Source: JAGREO01 sp020446285 (GTDB taxonomy: Bacteria; Pseudomonadota; Alphaproteobacteria; Geminicoccales; Geminicoccaceae). From it: DNA of 64,000 nucleotides. The stretch spans positions 310,001 to 374,000 of the forward strand of contig JAWKVP010000002.1 of the NCBI GenBank assembly GCA_041398005.1, in the 5' to 3' direction. Below are positions 27,705 to 36,007 of the stretch, piece after piece (within the stretch, counting starts at the first letter, position 1; every line of letters begins with the position of its first letter). Under the pieces are notes generated by a model. The model was not told where the DNA came from, did not search any database, and saw only the letters and a program-made list of their open reading frames with translations. The translations under genes were made by a program, and so were the position numbers.

Positions 27705-27785
27705 AGCGGCTCACTCTTTCGTCAGGCTGCCCCGGCTTTGTGCGCGGCTCCGCGCGCCGGGGAGATCACTTGTCCAGGTTCAGGA

Positions 27786-28898
27786 TCAGGAAAGACTCCT
27801 GTCGAGTTCGGCGACGACGGCCTTGCCCATGGCTTCGGTGGAAACGAGGGTCTTGCCGTCCTGCATGATGTCGGCGGTGCGAATGCCCTTGTCGAGCACG
27901 GTCGCGATCGCCTTTTCCAGCCGGTCGGCCTCCGCGCCGAGATCGAAGGAATAGCGCAGCATCATGGCGAAGCTGAGCAGCATGGCCAGCGGATTGGCCT
28001 TGCCCTCGCCGGCAATGTCGGGGGCCGAGCCGTGCACCGGCTCATAGAGCGCCTTGCGCTTGCCGATTGCGTCGGGAGCCCCGAGCGAGGCCGAAGGCAG
28101 CATGCCGAGCGAGCCCGTGAGCATGGCGGCGGCATCCGACAGCAGGTCGCCGAAGAGATTGTCGGTGACGATCACGTCGAACTGCTTGGGCCGGCGAATG
28201 AGCTGCATGGCGCAATTGTCGGCATACATGTGCGCCAGTTCCACATCCTCGTAGCCCTTCTTGTGAAGGGCGGTCACGGTTCGCCGCCAGAGCACGCCGG
28301 TGTGCATGACATTGGCCTTTTCCACCGATGTCACATGATTGCGGCGCTTGCGCGCCAGCTCGAAACCGACCGACGCCAGACGCTCGATCTCGGGTGTGGT
28401 GTAGACCTGCGTGTCGACGCCGCGCTCGGTTCCGTCGGCGAGCGTCTCGATGCCGCGCGGTTCGCCGAAATAGACGCCGCCGGTGAGCTCGCGCAGGATG
28501 AGGATGTCCAGCCCCTCGACCAGTTCGGTCTTGAGCGTGCTCGCCTCGGCGAGTGCGGGGAACACCATCGCCGGACGCAGATTGGCGAAAAGGTCGAGTT
28601 CCTTGCGCAGGCGCAGGAGGCCCTGCTCCGGCTTGAGATGAAACGGATTGGCATCGTGTTTGGCGACACCGACCGCGCCGAACACCACCGCATCCGCGTC
28701 CTTCGCCAGCTTCACGGTGTCCTCGGTCATCGGCACGCCATGCGCGTCGAGCGCGCAGCCGCCGGCCAGGTCCTCCTCGCACTCGAATTTCAGGCCCTGA
28801 CGATCGCCGAGCCAGCCCACGACCTTGCGGACCTCGCCCATGACTTCCGGACCGATGCCGTCACCCGGCAGAAGGAGGAGATTGCCGACCTGATTCAT
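27786..28898 (-). CDS. leuB: 3-isopropylmalate dehydrogenase
   Basis: A 370-residue enzyme of leucine synthesis that oxidises and decarboxylates 3-isopropylmalate. The N-terminus LLLLPGDGIGPEV, the RELTGGVYFG substrate loop and the DNLFGDLLSD Mg-binding motif are conserved. The ATG at 28898 follows GGAAAAGAG; the open frame further upstream is antisense to the alcohol dehydrogenase leader and is not used. leuD is 25 kb away and leuC is not in the window. Confidence 0.96.
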   Translation of the reverse strand: MNQVGNLLLLPGDGIGPEVMGEVRKVVGWLGDRQGLKFECEEDLAGGCALDAHGVPMTEDTVKLAKDADAVVFGAVGVAKHDANPFHLKPEQGLLRLRKELDLFANLRPAMVFPALAEASTLKTELVEGLDILILRELTGGVYFGEPRGIETLADGTERGVDTQVYTTPEIERLASVGFELARKRRNHVTSVEKANVMHTGVLWRRTVTALHKKGYEDVELAHMYADNCAMQLIRRPKQFDVIVTDNLFGDLLSDAAAMLTGSLGMLPSASLGAPDAIGKRKALYEPVHGSAPDIAGEGKANPLAMLLSFAMMLRYSFDLGAEADRLEKAIATVLDKGIRTADIMQDGKTLVSTEAMGKAVVAELDRSLS

Positions 28899-29061
28899 GT
28901 CTCTTTTCCCAAGGCGTCGAAGGATAGGCGCGTCGCGAGCGCGCGAGGCGCGCCGTTCGTACCCTTTCGCGGCGGGAAAAGCAATTGTCCCGGCGCGTGC
29001 CTCTTTGCATCGCAGCGCAAGCACTGTACTTCTCACTTCACAGGTTTTTCGGGGGGAGACC

Positions 29062-30120
29062 ATGCAAAGCTATCAGATCGTCGACTGGGGCAAGCCGCTC
29101 GAGCCGCGCGACTATCCGACGCCCGAGCCGAAGGGCAGCGAGATCCTTCTGCGGGTCACCGCCTGCGGCGTCTGCCACAGCGACCTGCACATCCATCAGG
29201 GCTATTTCGATCTCGGCGACGGCAAGCGGCTGAACATTTCCGACCGCGGCATGCAGCTTCCCTTCACCCTCGGCCACGAGGTCGCGGGCGAGGTCGTGGC
29301 CATGGGCCCGGATGCCAGTGGCGTCGCCATCGGCGACAGTCGTGTGGTCTATCCCTGGATCGGCTGCGGCCAATGCGGCGACTGCGCGCGCGGCGACAAT
29401 CTCCTGTGCACGAAGCCGCGCGTCATCGGCACATGGGTGGATGGCGGCTACAGCACCCATGTGATCGTGCCCGACGGCCGCTATCTGGTCGATCACGGCG
29501 ATGTCCCGGTGGAGGTGGCCTGCACCTATGCCTGTTCGGGAATCACCGCCTACAGCGCGATCACCCGGACCGACATCGCCCGCAGCGACCAGTCGCTGCT
29601 GCTCGTCGGCGCCGGCGGTGTCGGCATGAACGGTCTCCTCATGGCCAAGGCCGTGCTCGGCTGCCGGGTGGCGGTGGCGGATGTGGATCCGGCCAAGCGC
29701 GAGGCGGCGATGGCCACCGGCCTGTGCGATGCGGCCTTCGACAATGGCGAGGACGGGGCGGCGGCGGCCGTGCGCGAATGGTCCCATGGCGGCGTCGATG
29801 CGTCGATCGATTTCGTCGGCCGTCCGGTCACGACCGAATTCGCCATGGCCTGTTCGCGGGGCAAGGGGGCGACGGTGGTCGTCGTCGGCCTCTATGGCGA
29901 CCGCATGGGATTGTCGACGGCGATGCTGCCGCTGCGCATGATGGCGCTCAAGGGCTCCTATGTCGGCACGCTCGACGATCTGCACGCGGTCATGGCGCTG
30001 GCAAGAGATGGCAAGCTGCCGCCGATCCGCGTCACCGGCTGCCCGCTGCACGGGGTCAATGGCGCGCTCGACAGTCTCGTCGGCGGCGAGGTCACCGGCC
30101 GGGTCGTGCTGCAACCCTGA
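29062..30120 (+). CDS. Zinc-dependent alcohol dehydrogenase
   Basis: A 352-residue medium-chain dehydrogenase. Catalytic-zinc ligands are in ACGVCHSDLH and GHEVAGEV. The structural zinc site is the four-Cys CGQCGDCARGDNLLC cluster. The Rossmann motif is GAGGVGMNGLLMAK. A GGGGGGAG ribosome site precedes the ATG. The gene is divergent from leuB. The DapA-family gene follows 94 bases later and may be part of the same unit. The substrate is undetermined; the family covers primary alcohols and some sugar or aromatic alcohols. Confidence 0.85.
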   Translation: MQSYQIVDWGKPLEPRDYPTPEPKGSEILLRVTACGVCHSDLHIHQGYFDLGDGKRLNISDRGMQLPFTLGHEVAGEVVAMGPDASGVAIGDSRVVYPWIGCGQCGDCARGDNLLCTKPRVIGTWVDGGYSTHVIVPDGRYLVDHGDVPVEVACTYACSGITAYSAITRTDIARSDQSLLLVGAGGVGMNGLLMAKAVLGCRVAVADVDPAKREAAMATGLCDAAFDNGEDGAAAAVREWSHGGVDASIDFVGRPVTTEFAMACSRGKGATVVVVGLYGDRMGLSTAMLPLRMMALKGSYVGTLDDLHAVMALARDGKLPPIRVTGCPLHGVNGALDSLVGGEVTGRVVLQP

Positions 30121-30121
30121 C

Positions 30122-30154
30122 AGCGTGTTGAAGAAATGCCGACAGCCGCGATGC
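30122..30154 (+). repeat. Dispersed 33-nt element, copy 4
   Basis: It matches the copies at 5019, 5541 and 5579, starting two bases after the alcohol dehydrogenase stop. Copy 1 also starts right after a stop codon. A GGCGGGC/GCCCGCC hairpin (30178-30197) follows before the next ribosome site. Confidence 0.65.
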
Positions 30155-30214
30155 GGCCGCACGACGAACTCTTACCCGGCGGGCGCAAGGGCCCGCCCTG
30201 AAGGAACGAACGAC

Positions 30215-31126
30215 ATGAACGGAATCTATTCGGCAGTCATCACGCCCTGCGACAGCCATGGTGCCATCGACACCGACCGCTATGTGCGCCATGCAAACTG
30301 GCTGCTCGCCAATGGCTGCCACGGGCTCGGCGTGTTCGGCACGACCAGCGAGACCAACTGCTACAGCGTCGGCGAACGGCAGAACGCGCTCGCCGCCTAT
30401 ATCGAGGCGGGTCTCGATCCCTCCTCGATGATCCTCGGCATCGGCTGCTGCTCGCGCGCGGACACGGTGGCGCTGGCAACGCACGGCCTTGCAAGCGGTG
30501 TCACCAAGATGCTCATGCTGCCGCCGTTCTTCTACAAGAACAACAGTGACGAAGGGCTGATCCGCGCCTATGCGGAAGTCATCGAGGCGGTCGACGACGA
30601 ACGGCTCGAACTCTATTTCTACCATTTCCCGCAAGTCTCGCAGGTGCCGGTGACCAAGGGTGTCATCGCCGCCCTGCTCGAGCGCTATCCCAACACCGTC
30701 AAGGGACTCAAGGACAGCTCCGGCGACTGGGAGCATACGCGGGACCTGATCGAGTCCTTTCCGGGTTTCGAGGTCTTCTCCGGCGCCGACGACCATCTGC
30801 TCGACAATCTGCGCACCGGCGGCGCCGGCACCATCTCGGCCGCCGGCAATCTCAACTGCGCCGCCAACCGCAAGGTATTCGACGCCTTCATGGATGGCCG
30901 CGAGGATGCCGCCGAAGCGGCGATGGTCGCGGTTGCCGCCGTCCGCAGGATCGTCTCCGGCTACCCGCTGGTGCCGGCGATCAAGCGGGTCATTGCCGAT
31001 GCGTATGGCGACAGCGAATGGGCGAGATTGCGGCCGCCGCTCGTCGAGCTCGACGACGACACCGCATCAAGGCTCGCGGGCGAGCTCGCCGCGGCCGGCT
31101 TCCGCTTCGAACCGGGCGACGCTTGA
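30215..31126 (+). CDS. Dihydrodipicolinate synthase/N-acetylneuraminate lyase family aldolase
   Basis: A 303-residue TIM-barrel aldolase. The GVFGTTSE motif binds the keto-acid carboxylate. The Tyr in YFYHFPQ and the Schiff-base Lys in VKGLKDSSG are the catalytic pair. The true biosynthetic DapA is usually linked to other genes, so this is more likely a catabolic member (for example acting on sugar acids or 4-hydroxy-proline derivatives). AAGGAACGAAC precedes the ATG. It overlaps the EamA transporter by four bases, suggesting a shared substrate or product. Confidence 0.85.
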   Translation: MNGIYSAVITPCDSHGAIDTDRYVRHANWLLANGCHGLGVFGTTSETNCYSVGERQNALAAYIEAGLDPSSMILGIGCCSRADTVALATHGLASGVTKMLMLPPFFYKNNSDEGLIRAYAEVIEAVDDERLELYFYHFPQVSQVPVTKGVIAALLERYPNTVKGLKDSSGDWEHTRDLIESFPGFEVFSGADDHLLDNLRTGGAGTISAAGNLNCAANRKVFDAFMDGREDAAEAAMVAVAAVRRIVSGYPLVPAIKRVIADAYGDSEWARLRPPLVELDDDTASRLAGELAAAGFRFEPGDA

Positions 31127-32013
31127 GGGCATTGCGGCAACGCTGGGAAGCGCTCTCCGGCAATGTCCGGGGAGCCGTCTTCATTCTCATCGCGAGCATC
31201 GGCTTCCCGGCGATGGCCGTGCTCTCGAGGATCCTCGGCGAACGGCTGCACAGTTTCGAGATATCGCTCGCCCGTGCGTTCTTCGGCTTCGTGTTCATCC
31301 TCCCGCTCTTCTGGCGCGAGGGGCCGGCACTGCTCGCCACCCGCATGCCGGGCAGGCACATCCTGCGCGCCTGTCTCGGCACCATGGGCATGATGACCGC
31401 CTTCTACGCGTTCAACAATCTGCCGCTGGCCGACGCGATCGCGCTCAGCTTCGCCAAGCCGCTGTTCATGGTCATCCTCGCCGCCCTCGTCCTGCACGAA
31501 TCGGTTCATCGCCGGCGCTGGACCGCCACCGCCATCGGCTTCGCGGGTGTGATCATCATGCTCCGCCCGCAGGGCGGCTTCATCGACCCCGCAGCACTCG
31601 TTGCCGTATCCAACGCGCTCTTCGCCGCATCGGTGGCCATCCTCATCAAGCAGCTCGTCGCCACCGAGCGCAAGGCCACCATCCTCGCCTATCTCGGCAT
31701 CGTGAGCACCATCCTCACCGCCATCCCGACCTGGTTCGTCTGGCTCACGCCCACGCCTCATGAAATCGTCCTCATGGCCATGATGGCCGGCATCGGCAGC
31801 CTGTCGCAGATAGCACTCATGCACGGCTTCAAGCTCGGCGAGGCGAGCGCGCTCGCTCCGTTCGACTATGCGCGGCTACCCGTCGCAGCGATTTACGGCG
31901 CCGTGCTCTTCTCCGAATGGCCGGACATACATACCTTTCTGGGAGCAGCGGTGATCGTCGTCTCGACATTCTACCTGGCCCGGCTGGAGCACAGACGTTC
32001 GTCCGGTCCGTGA
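31123..32013 (+). CDS. EamA-family (DMT) transporter
   Basis: About 296 residues with ten hydrophobic segments in two EamA repeats (for example VRGAVFILIASIGFPAMAVLSR and LFAASVAILIKQL). It is a drug/metabolite-type inner-membrane exporter or importer with an unknown substrate. The start is probably TTG at 31123, which overlaps the aldolase stop (TTGA); a second TTG lies nine bases on. The frame is open further up but would run inside the aldolase gene. Confidence 0.82.
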   Translation: MRALRQRWEALSGNVRGAVFILIASIGFPAMAVLSRILGERLHSFEISLARAFFGFVFILPLFWREGPALLATRMPGRHILRACLGTMGMMTAFYAFNNLPLADAIALSFAKPLFMVILAALVLHESVHRRRWTATAIGFAGVIIMLRPQGGFIDPAALVAVSNALFAASVAILIKQLVATERKATILAYLGIVSTILTAIPTWFVWLTPTPHEIVLMAMMAGIGSLSQIALMHGFKLGEASALAPFDYARLPVAAIYGAVLFSEWPDIHTFLGAAVIVVSTFYLARLEHRRSSGP

Positions 32014-32060
32014 GGTGATGGAGGCCGCCTTCGTCCGGGTGTTCAGAAGGAGCCATACGC

Positions 32061-32666
32061 ATGAAACGCAATCTTCTCCTCGCCGGCCTTCTCCTTCTCG
32101 CGGCCATCGCCGCCGGCATCGCCTTCGTGACGCTGCAGGGCGAAGGTGAACAGGGCAGCACGGCCGAGGACGAGGTTCCCATCGGCGGCCCGTTCGAGCT
32201 CATCGACCAGAATGGCGACACGGTCACCGAGGAGACCTACGCCGGCAGGCTGATGCTCATGTATTTCGGCTATACCTACTGTCCCGACATCTGCCCGACC
32301 GGGCTCGCGCTGATGAGCGCCGCCTATGACGAGCTCACCCCCGAACAGCGGGAACGGGTCGTGCCGATCTTCGTCACCGTCGATCCCGAGCGCGACACCC
32401 GACCGGCCATGGCCGACTATGTGAGCCTCTTCCACGAGCAGCTGCAGGGCCTCACCGGCAGCCGCGAGGCGATCGACGCGGTCAAGGCCGCCTATCGCGT
32501 CTACGCGAAGAAGGCCGAGGGCGAGGACCGCGCTACCACCGACTATCTCGTCGACCACTCGACCTTCACCTATCTCATGGACGGCGAAAACCGCTACCTC
32601 ACCCATTTCTCCCACGGCACCCCCGCCAAAGAAATGGCCGCCACCATCGCCCGCTACCTCGATTGA
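32061..32666 (+). CDS. SCO1/SenC-family copper chaperone
   Basis: A 201-residue protein with an N-terminal membrane anchor (about residues 5-25) and a periplasmic thioredoxin-like fold. Copper is expected to bind Cys74 and Cys78 (TYCPDICP) and the downstream His in DHSTF. SCO proteins deliver copper to cytochrome c oxidase or act as thiol oxidoreductases. No oxidase subunit gene is nearby. It is the last gene before tRNA-Arg. Confidence 0.93.
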   Translation: MKRNLLLAGLLLLAAIAAGIAFVTLQGEGEQGSTAEDEVPIGGPFELIDQNGDTVTEETYAGRLMLMYFGYTYCPDICPTGLALMSAAYDELTPEQRERVVPIFVTVDPERDTRPAMADYVSLFHEQLQGLTGSREAIDAVKAAYRVYAKKAEGEDRATTDYLVDHSTFTYLMDGENRYLTHFSHGTPAKEMAATIARYLD

Positions 32667-32687
32667 CCGCCCCCTCACCAAAACCCC

Positions 32688-32716
32688 TTGCACAACCCCA
32701 CCCGACCGTCTAGACC
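32688..32716 (+). promoter_or_regulatory. Candidate tRNA-Arg promoter
   Basis: TTGCAC (32688-32693), a 17-base spacer and TAGACC (32711-32716), ending 13 bases before the tRNA. The spacing is ideal for the main sigma factor; the -10 is only a fair match. Confidence 0.45.
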
Positions 32717-32729
32717 ACGGCCAAGGCAA

Positions 32730-32806
32730 GCGCTCGTAGCTCAATTGGATAGAGCACCTGACTACGGATCAGGAGGTTAGGGGTTCGAGTCCTCTCGAGC
32801 GCGCCA
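32730..32806 (+). tRNA. tRNA-Arg (anticodon ACG)
   Basis: A full cloverleaf. The acceptor GCGCTCG pairs with CGAGCGC, followed by discriminator G and an encoded CCA (32804-32806). The anticodon stem CCTGA/TCAGG holds loop CTACGGA with anticodon ACG at 32764-32766. The T-loop is TTCGAGT. It reads CGU and, after A34 deamination, CGC/CGA. The DNA downstream is mobile, so the 3' end may have served as an integration site. I found no second copy of the 3' end as an attachment repeat within the window. Confidence 0.97.
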
Positions 32807-32889
32807 GTTTATTGATTTTATTGACTTCTTGCTGGTTGAATTGACTCGCGTTCAACAAAACCGTTCAGGCGTTCATCGATTCATCGGTT

Positions 32890-33115
32890 TGCCACGTCAC
32901 CAAGCGCAAGATCTCCGGCAGCACCTGATCCGATGCCGGCCGTCAGGTACGCGATACCATGCTCGCATGCATGAAGACCTGCCAGAAACTCGACGTCTCC
33001 TTCTTCCAGCTCCTCGGCCACCGACTCGCCGCACCCAACGCGACCGAAATCCCACCGCTCGCCCAGCTCGTCACCGCCGCCAAAGCCTGACCGCCCGGAC
33101 TTTTGCCCCGGTTAC
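32890..33115 (+). pseudogene. 3' remnant of an IS66-type transposase with right terminal repeat
   Basis: About 200 bases are close to the last 66 codons of the intact transposase at 33237-34835 (compare 34636-34860). One TGG codon has become TGA, and everything upstream of the conserved CHVTKRKIS point is missing. It ends in its own 25-bp right inverted repeat (33091-33115). It is an older, diverged copy that was truncated before or during insertion of the intact element. Confidence 0.88.
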
Positions 33116-33124
33116 GCCCATCCG

Positions 33125-34860
33125 GTAACCGGTGCAAAAGTCCGGGCGGGCTGGATTTTTGAGGCGTGATCTGCGCGCATGGAATAAGAATCTGTTCTTG
33201 ATTCCCAAAAGCGATGGGACGTGATTCAAGTTTGTTATGTCCAAGCCCGCTGCGTCCGACTTCGCCACACTCGGCCTTGATGATCTCCGTGATCTGGTTG
33301 CGGCGCTGCTGGAGCGCGTCGCTTCGCTGGAGGCGGAGAATGCAGCACTGCGCGAAGAGATTGCCCGGCTCAAGGGGCTGAAAGGGCGGCCGAAGATGAG
33401 GCCGTCGGGAATGGCAGCGAAGGCCGGAACATCGACGACCACAGGCAAGCGACGCGGCAAGGGCAAGCGGGGTGGTTCGTCGAAGACCAGCCGGCGGGTT
33501 TCTGTGGTGAGCGAGGAGCAGAAGCTCGGGGTTGCGGCACCGCCCGGCTCGCGGTTCAAAGGGTATGAGGATTTTGTCGTGCAGGATCTGCGGCTGGCGA
33601 GCCGGGTGATCCGCTATCGCCGGGAGCGCTGGGTGACGCCGGACGGGCGGACGGTGACAGCACCGTTGCCCCAGGGCTTGTGCGGGCATTTCGGGCCTGA
33701 ACTGGTGCGCTTCGTCATTCTGCAGCACGTCCAGGGCCAGGTCACGACGGAACGGCTGACGGCGATGCTGAACGAGATCGGCATCGTCATTTCCAAGCGC
33801 CAGATCCTCCGCATCCTCAACAATGACCCCGGTAGTCTGAATAGCGAGGCCACGGAACTGTTCCGCGCCGGTCTCGAGAGCGCGGACTGGATCACCGTCG
33901 ACGACACCGGCGCCCGGCATGGGGCGAAAAACGGGTATACCACCCAGATCGGCGATGACCGCTTTACCCACTTCGCGACCACCTTCTCCAAGAGCCGGGT
34001 GAATTTTCTCGAACTGCTGCGTGCCGGTCATGGCGGCTATGTGCTCAATGACGACGCCTTCAGCTACATGCGCAAACATGCGCTGACGGGCTCCGTGATC
34101 GCCCGGCTGGAGGCGCATGACACCAGGACATTCGCCGATCGCGGCGCCTTCTCGGCCCATCTGGGCGAACTCGGCATCGATCAACTCGATGTTCACCCCG
34201 ACCCGGTCAAAATCGCCACCGAGGCCGCACTGTGGGGCAGCATCAATCACCACGGTCTGTTGAACGATACCGTCATCGTCTCCGATGGCGCCGGACAGTT
34301 CCGTGTCGGTCAGCATGGTTTGTGCTGGGTTCATGCCGAGCGCCTGATCCACAAGCTCACCGGCTTCAACGACAGCCAAAGACGGGCCATCGATCTCGTC
34401 CGCCAGCTCGTCTGGTGGTTCTACGCCGATCTCAAGGCTTACAAGCGCGACCCTGAAAAATTGCGCGCAACCCAGCTCCGTGCCCGCTTCGACCGCATCT
34501 TCAAGCGCAAGACCGGTTTCGCCACCCTCGATCGCCTGCTGGCACGCCTGCATGCCCGCAAACCGGAACTCCTCCTGGTCCTCGACCGACCCGAAATTCC
34601 CCTGCACACCAACGGCTCGGAAAACGACATCCGCTGCCACGTCACCAAACGCAAGATCTCCGGCGGCACCTGGTCCGATGCCGGCCGTCAGGCGCGCGAT
34701 ACCCTGCTCGGCTGCATGAAAACCTGCCAGAAACTCAACGTCTCCTTCTTCCAGTTCCTCGGCCACCGACTCGCCGTGCCATACGCGACAGAAATCCCAC
34801 CGCTCGCCCAGCTCGTCACCGCCGCCAAAGCCTGACCGCCCGGATTTTTGCCCCGGTTAC
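33125..34860 (+). mobile_element. IS66-type insertion sequence, 1736 bp, single transposase
   Basis: The left repeat GTAACCGGTGCAAAAGTCC plus GGGCGG (33125-33149) matches the reverse complement of the right repeat (34836-34860) at 23 of 25 positions. Both outer flanks carry GCCCATCCG (33116-33124 and 34861-34869), a 9-nt direct repeat compatible with target duplication (8 bp is usual for IS66). Only the large transposase is present; accessory tnpA and tnpB are absent, as in the single-ORF subgroup of the family. Confidence 0.9.
33237..34835 (+). CDS. tnpC: IS66-family transposase
   Basis: A 532-residue DDE transposase. An N-terminal leucine-zipper-like coiled coil (about 25-48, LLERVASLEAENAALREEI) precedes a basic linker (about 60-85). 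The catalytic domain shows ITVDDTGARH (first Asp), VSDGAGQF (second Asp) and a C-terminal GSENDIR (Glu). The frame is intact, so the element may be active. No strong ribosome site is seen before the ATG. Confidence 0.93.
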   Translation: MSKPAASDFATLGLDDLRDLVAALLERVASLEAENAALREEIARLKGLKGRPKMRPSGMAAKAGTSTTTGKRRGKGKRGGSSKTSRRVSVVSEEQKLGVAAPPGSRFKGYEDFVVQDLRLASRVIRYRRERWVTPDGRTVTAPLPQGLCGHFGPELVRFVILQHVQGQVTTERLTAMLNEIGIVISKRQILRILNNDPGSLNSEATELFRAGLESADWITVDDTGARHGAKNGYTTQIGDDRFTHFATTFSKSRVNFLELLRAGHGGYVLNDDAFSYMRKHALTGSVIARLEAHDTRTFADRGAFSAHLGELGIDQLDVHPDPVKIATEAALWGSINHHGLLNDTVIVSDGAGQFRVGQHGLCWVHAERLIHKLTGFNDSQRRAIDLVRQLVWWFYADLKAYKRDPEKLRATQLRARFDRIFKRKTGFATLDRLLARLHARKPELLLVLDRPEIPLHTNGSENDIRCHVTKRKISGGTWSDAGRQARDTLLGCMKTCQKLNVSFFQFLGHRLAVPYATEIPPLAQLVTAAKA

Positions 34861-34912
34861 GCCCATCCGGCTGCAACACATTGAATCCGACTTTGTTTGT
34901 TCAGGCCTCCCC

Positions 34913-35168
34913 CAGGCACACTGGAATCTCTCCTTACGGATTCAGAGTCTGATGTTGGCGCCGGTGGATTTGTGGATAAGGCCGAAGGCAGGTGCATGAC
35001 CGTGTCGCCGGCCTGCTCATCAGGCGAGCCGGAGCCAGCGGGCGAAAGCGGATCGGGATAAAAGGTGCCAAGGCCGGCGCGAAGGCACTGTCCGTGCCCC
35101 GCAGGCGGCTTCGCGGCGGTTTCGCACAGGCGTTGAGAACAAGGGCGAGCAATGCGCGGGACGCGATG
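34913..35168 (+). repeat. Cassette left flank, copy A (pairs with 35999-36254)
   Basis: About 256 bases nearly identical to 35999-36254; the first 105 bases differ by a single transition. It ends at GAGCAATGCGCGGGACGCG immediately before the BrnT promoter. On its left the similarity stops at CAGGCACACTGG, next to the IS66 flank. Confidence 0.93.
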
Positions 35169-35207
35169 ATTGTAGCGCGATCAAGTACGGCATCGCCGCA
35201 ACTGCGC

Positions 35208-35235
35208 TTGAAAAAGTACGGCACTAACGTACTAT
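35208..35235 (+). promoter_or_regulatory. brnT promoter with overlapping inverted repeat
   Basis: TTGAAA (35208-35213), 16 bases, TACTAT (35230-35235). AGTACG/CGTACT (35215-35233) is an inverted repeat over the spacer and -10, a likely autorepression operator. The ATG at 35242 falls where transcription should start and no ribosome site precedes it, so the message may be leaderless. Confidence 0.55.
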
Positions 35236-35241
35236 CTTTTC

Positions 35242-35517
35242 ATGCAGATCGAGTTCGACCCCGACAAGGAACGGCGGAACGTGCGCAAGCACGGGCTCTC
35301 GCTATCCGTCGGTGCGTCCGTGCTCGCTGATCCGAACATGCTCGAAGTGCTCGACCTGCGCTTCGACTATGACGAGGAGCGTATCATCGCCTACGGCATG
35401 GCGTCCGGGACGGTGTACGTCTGCGCTTTCACGATGCGCGGCAATACTGCTCGCATCATCAGCGTGCGAAAGGCAGAGGAACGTGAAATCCGACGTTATT
35501 TCGAAGAACCCCGATAG
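35242..35517 (+). CDS. brnT: BrnT-family toxin
   Basis: A 91-residue protein of the BrnT (DUF497) family, ribonuclease toxins with a RelE-like fold. The N-terminal IEFDPDKERRNVRKHGLSL is the hallmark, followed by LRFDYDEERIIAYG and the C-terminal RIISVRKAEEREIRRYFE. The antitoxin gene overlaps its 3' end by 35 bases. It lies in the first of two repeat-bounded toxin-antitoxin cassettes. Confidence 0.92.
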   Translation: MQIEFDPDKERRNVRKHGLSLSVGASVLADPNMLEVLDLRFDYDEERIIAYGMASGTVYVCAFTMRGNTARIISVRKAEEREIRRYFEEPR

Positions 35518-35761
35518 GGCCGACGAGCCGTTGACCGATGAGGAGTTCGAGCGCGGCCGAACGGCTTTGCTGGCTCGCCGTGCGCGCGCGGCGACGGGAT
35601 TGTCACAGCATCTCTTCGCCGCGCGCTACGGCTTCTCGAGGGCGTCGGTGCGTGATTGGGAACAGGGGCGCCGGGTGCCTGCCCGCGCGGTACGCTCCTA
35701 TCTGCGGGTCGTGGCAAAGATGCCGGACCAGATCGCCGACGCCCTGAACGAGCCCGCCTGA
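35483..35761 (+). CDS. HTH antitoxin partner of BrnT
   Basis: A 92-residue protein from GTG at 35483, which follows AGAGGAAC inside brnT. The first 30 residues are acidic and probably wrap the toxin. Residues about 38-85 form an XRE-type helix-turn-helix (LSQHLFAARYGFSRASVRDWEQGRRVP). It should neutralise BrnT and repress the shared promoter. The last Ala codon and the stop fall inside the cassette right flank that begins at 35755. Confidence 0.85.
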   Translation: MKSDVISKNPDRADEPLTDEEFERGRTALLARRARAATGLSQHLFAARYGFSRASVRDWEQGRRVPARAVRSYLRVVAKMPDQIADALNEPA

Positions 35762-35870
35762 CCCGTCACCCCCTGGCGGCGACCTGCATCACAACCCGAG
35801 GCTCTGCTGGCTGTAGGGTGGCGGCTGCGGGCGGGCGGGTTTCGATCCGGCGCGGCGGTCGGCCATGGGC
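35755..35870 (+). repeat. Cassette right flank, copy C (pairs with 36872-36987)
   Basis: 116 bases repeated at 36872-36987 with about a dozen differences, starting at CGCCTGACCCGTCACCCC and ending at CCATGGGC. It continues into 35871-35998 and copy B, giving the only contiguous version of the cassette backbone (35755-36254). Confidence 0.9.
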
Positions 35871-36007
35871 AGGCGCGGGCGTTCGCCGGCGAGCAGCTGT
35901 TCGACGGTGAGGATCTGGAGTTTCGGCGCGTCGTTCCACAGGCCGGCGGCGGCGGCTTCCCTGCGCATTCCGGCCGTCGGTTCGGCGAGGCAGAGGAGCA
36001 GGCACAC
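35789..36007 (-). pseudogene. C-terminal remnant resembling a site-specific DNA methyltransferase
   Basis: 72 codons on the minus strand. The sequence CLAEPTAGMRREAAAAG, then KLQILTVEQLLAGE and a basic Pro-rich end, resembles the last part of N4/N6-type DNA methyltransferases (the LxPPTKPM, then IQILTIEELL region). No catalytic domain is present. A GTG at 36005-36007 follows a near-perfect AAGGAGAG site, so the fragment could still be translated. A shorter piece of the same C-terminus recurs at 36906-36987. The family call is tentative. Confidence 0.5.

Noticed and set aside
27730..27762. Intrinsic terminator between leuB and asd
   Set aside because: The GC hairpin has no T-run on the minus strand, and the two genes are normally co-transcribed.
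26223..30131. A 1302-codon plus-strand frame
   Set aside because: It lies antisense to asd and leuB, then out of frame over the alcohol dehydrogenase; each true gene has intact motifs.
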